10,111 nt of DNA from Rhizobacter sp. Lineage in GTDB: Bacteria > Pseudomonadota > Gammaproteobacteria > Burkholderiales > Burkholderiaceae_C. A model generated the notes under the pieces. The model saw only the letters and a program-made list of their open reading frames with translations. It was not told where the DNA came from and did not search any database. Shown one piece after another: positions 6,640 to 10,111 of the stretch. Both the position numbers and the translations under genes were made by a program. The stretch is taken from NCBI GenBank assembly GCA_025351675.1, contig JANXVK010000101.1, positions 1 to 10,111 on the forward strand, read 5' to 3'. Within the stretch, counting starts at the first letter, position 1; each line of letters opens with the position of its first letter.

Positions 6640-7329
6640 TCAGGCCGGCGCCACCGACGAATCGCTCCGGATGCCCAGCAGATGCCGCACACGGCGCATG
6701 GTCTGGCCTGCGGCCAGCGCGCGGTGCGGTTTGGTGATGCGCGCCTCGACCTCGTCGAGCAGTGCCTCGAGTTCTTCGCGCGTGCGCGCGCGGCGCAGGC
6801 GCAGCAGGGTCAGCGAACCAGCCAGCGGCGCCTCGGCGCGCACCGCGCGAAGCAGGATCGACCGCGCCTCGGCCACCACCGGGTCGCTCGGGTCGGCCGC
6901 TCCGGCACCGGACGACAGCCAGGCGTCGGGCACCGGCGAGTCGCCGAGCGTCGAATCGGTCGACAGCGTCGGGTACAGCGTGCGCGACGGCGGCAGCAAC
7001 GAGTCGGCGACCGCGCCGACACCGACGCCGTCCGCACGAAACCCCGACAGCGGCAGGTCGACGTGCAGCACGTCGGCATGTGCCGGTGGGGCGTCGCGCG
7101 GCAACGAGAGCATCGGCTCGGACAACATGATCAGGCCCATCGCGAGCAACTCATCGAAGCAGTTCTCGGGCACGCCGGCCTTCAGGGCCAGCGCGCGAAC
7201 CTCGGTCGCGCTGCGCTTGCCGTCGATCAGGAACAGTACGGTGCGGTGGCGCTGGCTGACGCGGCGCTGGCGCGTCGCGAGCTCGGCCTGCCCGTCGGGG
7301 GTCTTGATCGGAATCGTGTCTGCGCCCAC
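6640..7329 (-). CDS. Unrecognised protein upstream of coaX
   Basis: A 229-residue protein I do not recognise as any characterised family. The GTG start at 7329 is chosen because the complement of 7335-7341 reads AGGAGGA, a near-perfect ribosome site 5 nt upstream; the frame stays open to 7545 but without such support. Residues about 20-70 (RHRTVLFLIDGKRSATEV, then FDELLAMGLI) have the rhythm of a small winged-helix or helix-turn-helix unit of the kind seen in uncharacterised betaproteobacterial proteins. The middle, about 75-150, is Pro/Asp/Ser-rich and probably disordered. The C-terminus, about 150-222, is Arg/Leu-rich and helical, possibly coiled coil. No signal peptide or membrane segment is seen. 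It ends 24 bp before coaX. A regulatory role is only a guess. Confidence 0.75.
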   Translation of the reverse strand: MGADTIPIKTPDGQAELATRQRRVSQRHRTVLFLIDGKRSATEVRALALKAGVPENCFDELLAMGLIMLSEPMLSLPRDAPPAHADVLHVDLPLSGFRADGVGVGAVADSLLPPSRTLYPTLSTDSTLGDSPVPDAWLSSGAGAADPSDPVVAEARSILLRAVRAEAPLAGSLTLLRLRRARTREELEALLDEVEARITKPHRALAAGQTMRRVRHLLGIRSDSSVAPA

Positions 7330-7427
7330 GCCAGTCCTCCTGTCGTTCGTGCGATCCGGTGAAGGCTCGGCGGCCTTGCTCAGCCACGGACCGCAGCTTT
7401 TCAACCGGCGTGATTGTGCCGCCAATC

Positions 7428-7463
7428 CTTGGCCGGCGGGGTGGTCGTGCCCGCCACGCCAAG
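7428..7463 (-). terminator. Long imperfect hairpin after the halogenase-like gene
   Basis: CTTGGC (7428-7433) pairs with GCCAAG (7458-7463) and GGCGGG (7435-7440) with CCCGCC (7450-7455), leaving a 9-nt loop and a small internal bulge. It lies about 50 bp beyond the stop of the halogenase-like gene and about 100 bp before the next minus-strand gene. No T-run follows on either strand. The rest of the 181-bp gap shows only the ribosome site at 7335-7341. Confidence 0.4.
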
Positions 7464-7510
7464 CGGGCGATGTCACCGCCCGCCGACGAGCCGGTCGGGG
7501 CGGGGTGGCT

Positions 7511-9127
7511 TCAGGCGAAGTCGGCGAGCAGCGCCGGCTCGGCACGCACCGCCAGCCGCGACGGCGCCAGCAGGGCGCGCAGCGCGCTGCCGTCCAGGGC
7601 CGGGTGCTCGGCGCAGGCGCGCTCCAGCATCTCGGTGGCGAGCGCGTCCAGCTGCACGGTCGACGCCCGAATGCGCGCGCGGAACTGCGCGTCGTCGAGC
7701 GTGTCGTTCAAGCTGCGGTTGAGTTCGGCGAACCACGGCAGCGAGGCTTGGTCGAGCATCACGGCCGGGTTCTTCTTCTCGCTGAAGGTCGACCACTCGC
7801 GCATGAAGGTCTGCACCGCCAAGTTGAGTTTCTGGCAATGCGCGAGCTCGTCGCGCAGCGCGCTCAAGGCGCCCAGATCGGTGAGCCGGTTCTGAAAGAA
7901 AAACTGCGCGAGCACGCCCCAGTAGTAGGTGTAGTCCCAGATCACCTTGACCGGCATCACCTCGGGGTCACCGAACAGCGGGTACTGGTCGGTGTACAGC
8001 GCGAGCGTGCTCTCGTAGAACGAGTGGTAGATCTGGTCGTAGAGTTGCGCGTGCGCGCCCAGCCGTTGGCCGGCGCGGTCCATCGCGATCAGCTCGGTGA
8101 TGTAGGTGTTGCTGATCGCGATGAAGTCGCTGCCGGGCGAGTAAAACGGGTCGAGGAACAGGCCCGCCTCGCCGGTGAGCGCCCAGCGGTGGGCCGAGAA
8201 GACCTGCTTGCAGCCGTAGGAGAACTTGCGGAAAAACGCGAAGTCTTGCAGCAGGTGGCGCTTGTCGTCGAGCGCGTCGAACATGCGCGGTTGGTATTTC
8301 TCGAGCCAGTCCATCGACTTCTCGAAGGTATTCATCGTCTCGAGCGGGTGGATGCGCGGGTCGGCGACGATGCCCACCGAATGCGAGCCCGAGGCCAGCG
8401 GGATCAGCCAGGCCCAGTAGCCGGCGCCGCAGAAATGGTTGGTCGAGAGCCAGCGTGCCTGCGGGTCGCAGCGCTCGCGCCACTCGATGTTGTCCGTCCA
8501 GTGGTCAACGTCGATGCGGTCCTTGATGCGAAACCAGACCGCATGCGCGTGGTGCGAGTTGTCTTGCGCCAAGCCGAGCTTGCGCTTGATCAGCCCGGCG
8601 CGCCCGCTGGCATCGACGACCCAAGGCGCGCTGACCTGCCGCGTCTCGCCGGCCACCTCGAAGCTCAGGCGATGCGGCGTGTCGTCTTCCGACAGCTCGA
8701 TGCTGCGCACGATTGCGCTGTCGACGAAACGGATGCCGCGCCGCTGCACCTCTTCGCCCAGGAAGTTCTCGAAGATGCCGCGGTCGATCTGGTAGCTCGG
8801 CACTGAGAGAAAGCGGCTCGCGCCGATCTCGGTGACCTGGTCGATGTCACGCCGGCCCTCGGAGAAGAAAAACCGAAAGCCGAACTTGCGCAACTGCGCT
8901 TGATCGAGGTGATCCTTCAGGCCGAGCACCTTGCTGAAGTAGTGCGCGCCGATCTCGACCGACGACTCGCCGACCTTGTGCGCCGCTTCGGGCACGGGGT
9001 GGGTGCGTCGCTCCACGACCAACACATCAATGTCGGCGAACTGCTGCTTGAGCTGCAGCGCGAGGGTCAGGCCGGCGAGGCCGCCGCCCATGATGACGAC
9101 ATCGTGGCGGGTCAGGGTTGCATCCAT
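7511..9127 (-). CDS. Flavin-dependent halogenase-like oxidoreductase
   Basis: This 538-residue protein belongs to the FAD-dependent monooxygenase/tryptophan-halogenase superfamily. An N-terminal FAD fold carries G14-G-G-L-A-G19, then K51-V-G-E-S-S, the position of the halogenase GEAT segment. K81 in RKFGFRF lies where the catalytic Lys (K79 in PrnA) is expected. D172-A-S-G-R follows. W238-A-W-L-I-P243 matches the WxWxIP halogenase signature. F324-L-D-P-F-Y-S-P-G332 fits the F-x2-P-x2-S-x-G motif that I recall for flavin halogenases, although the preceding GD-type motif reads GE. The C-terminal 200 residues are helical. Substrate is unknown. No flavin reductase, carrier protein or biosynthetic cluster is visible in the window, and members of this branch are often annotated only as NAD(P)/FAD-dependent oxidoreductases. 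The ATG at 9127 has only a weak ribosome site. Confidence 0.82.
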   Translation of the reverse strand: MDATLTRHDVVIMGGGLAGLTLALQLKQQFADIDVLVVERRTHPVPEAAHKVGESSVEIGAHYFSKVLGLKDHLDQAQLRKFGFRFFFSEGRRDIDQVTEIGASRFLSVPSYQIDRGIFENFLGEEVQRRGIRFVDSAIVRSIELSEDDTPHRLSFEVAGETRQVSAPWVVDASGRAGLIKRKLGLAQDNSHHAHAVWFRIKDRIDVDHWTDNIEWRERCDPQARWLSTNHFCGAGYWAWLIPLASGSHSVGIVADPRIHPLETMNTFEKSMDWLEKYQPRMFDALDDKRHLLQDFAFFRKFSYGCKQVFSAHRWALTGEAGLFLDPFYSPGSDFIAISNTYITELIAMDRAGQRLGAHAQLYDQIYHSFYESTLALYTDQYPLFGDPEVMPVKVIWDYTYYWGVLAQFFFQNRLTDLGALSALRDELAHCQKLNLAVQTFMREWSTFSEKKNPAVMLDQASLPWFAELNRSLNDTLDDAQFRARIRASTVQLDALATEMLERACAEHPALDGSALRALLAPSRLAVRAEPALLADFA

Positions 9128-9162
9128 CCGTCAAGTATGCCGGGACGGCGACAGCGAGGCGA

Positions 9163-9168
9163 TACACT
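9163..9168 (+). promoter_or_regulatory. Possible -10 box of the ppk2 promoter
   Basis: TACACT (9163-9168) is a fair -10 hexamer, but no good -35 lies 16-18 bp upstream. If used, the start point would fall at about 9175, the first base of the 16-bp palindrome, placing that site over the initiation region. Confidence 0.3.
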
Positions 9169-9174
9169 CGCTAT

Positions 9175-9190
9175 TTGACGTATACGTCAA
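9175..9190. promoter_or_regulatory. 16-bp perfect palindrome, likely operator
   Basis: TTGACGTATACGTCAA is a perfect 16-bp inverted repeat in the 85-bp gap between divergent genes, 47 bp from the halogenase-like start and 22 bp from the ppk2 start. Each arm begins with TTGACG, a -35-like hexamer, so a bound dimer could block transcription in both directions. Form and sequence recall operators of MerR- or TetR-family regulators of acyl-CoA and amino-acid catabolism, for example LiuR sites (from memory). No regulator gene is present in the window. Confidence 0.6.
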
Positions 9191-9212
9191 TTAACGAACA
9201 CCGGGAGGCAGC

Positions 9213-10052
9213 GTGGCAAAGAAGACACCCCTGTTGGCGGACTATCAGTTCGGCGCTGCGCTGCAACAACGCGCCACGACGTTCGCCCTGAAGCGTTTCG
9301 ACCCCGCCGCGAAGCCTTTCGGCAGCGGCGACAAGACGCGCGACAAGGAAGCGACCGCCGCGCTCGCGACCGAACTCGACGCGCTGCAAAACCTGTTCTA
9401 CGCCGACAAGCGCTTCAAGCTGCTGGTGGTGCTGCAAGGCACCGACACCAGCGGCAAGGACGGCACGATCCGCGGCGTTTTCGGCCAGATGAGCGCGCTC
9501 GGCGTGCACACCGTGGGCTGGAAAGCGCCGACCGAGCCCGAAAGCGCACGCGACTACCTCTGGCGCATCCACGGCCAGGTGCCCGGCAACGGCGAGGTGA
9601 CGATCTTCAACCGCAGCCACTACGAAGACGTGCTGGTGCCGCCGGTCAGCGGCTGGATCACGCCGGCGCAAACCCGGCAGCGCTATGCGCAGATCAACGA
9701 CTTCGAGCGCATGCTGACCGAGACCGGCACGGTGATCGTCAAGTTCCTGCTGCACATCTCGAAGGACGAGCAGCGCGTGCGCCTGCAGGAGCGGCTCGAC
9801 GATCCGACCAAGCACTGGAAGTTCGCGCTCGGCGACCTCGATGCGCGCAAGCAGTGGGACGCCTACCAGACGGCCTACAGTGCGGCGGTGGCTGCCACCG
9901 GCACGCCGTGGGCGCCGTGGACCATCGTGCCGGCCGACTCGAAAACCCACCGCAACCTGATGATCGCCACCGTGATGAAACAGGTGCTGACCGGCTTGAA
10001 GCTGCGCTATCCCCCCGGCGACCCCGCACTGAACAACATCAAGGTCGTCTGA
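9213..10052 (+). CDS. ppk2: PPK2-family polyphosphate kinase
   Basis: PPK2 enzymes move phosphate between polyphosphate and nucleotides, usually making NDP or NTP at the expense of polyphosphate. The GTG start at 9213 is supported by GGGAGG at 9203-9208, 4 nt upstream. The 279-residue protein shows Walker A G76-T-D-T-S-G-K82-D-G and the downstream motif F132-N-R-S-H-Y-E-D139 followed by VLVPPV. KAPTEPESARDYLWRIHG lies between them and is typical of the single-domain, class III-like branch (compare Deinococcus and Meiothermus enzymes, from memory), some of which phosphorylate both AMP and ADP. Nothing is missing for a single-domain PPK2. A further gene starts 20 bp downstream, so it probably heads an operon; the palindrome at 9175-9190 suggests regulated expression. 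Confidence 0.93.
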   Translation: MAKKTPLLADYQFGAALQQRATTFALKRFDPAAKPFGSGDKTRDKEATAALATELDALQNLFYADKRFKLLVVLQGTDTSGKDGTIRGVFGQMSALGVHTVGWKAPTEPESARDYLWRIHGQVPGNGEVTIFNRSHYEDVLVPPVSGWITPAQTRQRYAQINDFERMLTETGTVIVKFLLHISKDEQRVRLQERLDDPTKHWKFALGDLDARKQWDAYQTAYSAAVAATGTPWAPWTIVPADSKTHRNLMIATVMKQVLTGLKLRYPPGDPALNNIKVV

Positions 10053-10072
10053 GCACGACAGGAGACACGACC

Positions 10073-10111
10073 ATGACCGACCTGTCCGCCGAGTTCAAGG
10101 CCATGGCCAGC
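10073..10111 (+). CDS. Start of an unidentified gene, 3'-truncated
   Basis: ATG at 10073 is preceded by AGGAGA (10060-10065) 7 nt upstream and opens the frame MTDLSAEFKAMAS to the window edge. Only 13 residues are visible, so the family cannot be named. Its 20-bp distance from the ppk2 stop suggests co-transcription with ppk2. Confidence 0.65.
   Translation, partial: MTDLSAEFKAMAS

Noticed and set aside
7330..7545. N-terminal extension of the unknown protein to 7545
   Set aside because: The added 72 residues are Arg/Pro-rich without motif and overlap the 3' end of the halogenase-like gene. AGGAGGA at 7335-7341 marks the GTG at 7329 as the start.
6335..8806. An 823-codon plus-strand open frame opposite coaX, the unknown gene and the halogenase-like gene
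   Set aside because: It is antisense to three genes with strong protein signatures or ribosome sites, has a Ser/Arg/Ala-rich composition without recognisable motifs, and is typical of antisense open frames in high-GC DNA.
1..10111. CRISPR array, insertion sequence, tRNA, toxin-antitoxin or phage-defence locus
   Set aside because: No regularly spaced direct repeats, transposase, tRNA-like folds or defence-type proteins were found. The repeats at hslV occur only twice and are not spacer arrays.

Overview
The window is about 10.1 kb of GC-rich, densely coding chromosomal DNA. Gene content and protein style point to a betaproteobacterium of the order Burkholderiales, probably the Rubrivivax/Leptothrix/Methylibium side. 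The main indicators are a DksA with a CDETGEPIG-type degenerate zinc finger, an HslV with a short MENYHG propeptide, and a type III pantothenate kinase. This placement is inference from recalled families, not from a search. There are no rRNA or tRNA genes, insertion sequences, phage genes or CRISPR arrays.

Layout. (1) Positions 1-5838, plus strand: the 3' part of a CobW/COG0523 metallochaperone GTPase; a DksA-family RNA polymerase regulator with a long Lys/Ala/Pro-rich N-terminal tail; a 574-residue protein of unknown function that appears to carry two STAS-like domains around a helical repeat; then hslV and hslU, the ATP-dependent HslUV protease. (2) Positions 5848-9127, minus strand: coaX (type III pantothenate kinase), an unrecognised 229-residue protein just upstream of it, and a flavin-dependent halogenase-like oxidoreductase. 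(3) Positions 9213-10111, plus strand: a PPK2-family polyphosphate kinase and the first 13 codons of another gene, divergent from the halogenase-like gene.

The plus-strand block is mostly stress and regulatory functions: metal homeostasis, the ppGpp cofactor DksA and heat-shock proteolysis. The DksA keeps its coiled-coil tip but only one of the four zinc cysteines, and it sits next to a metal-chaperone GTPase. hslV is flanked by two copies of one structured intergenic repeat, one upstream of it and one inside the hslV-hslU gap. The two copies share arm sequences and a matching order of hairpins. A promoter-like sequence (TTGACC-N16-TATCTT, also close to a sigma-32 pattern) ends right before the hslV start codon and no Shine-Dalgarno sequence is visible, so hslV may be leaderless.

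The 85-bp gap between the halogenase-like gene and ppk2 holds a perfect 16-bp palindrome (TTGACGTATACGTCAA) that looks like an operator able to control both genes. No complete novel defence or mobile system is visible. The most unusual items are the paired repeats around hslV, the double-STAS protein, the tailed single-cysteine DksA, and the orphan halogenase sharing an operator with ppk2.
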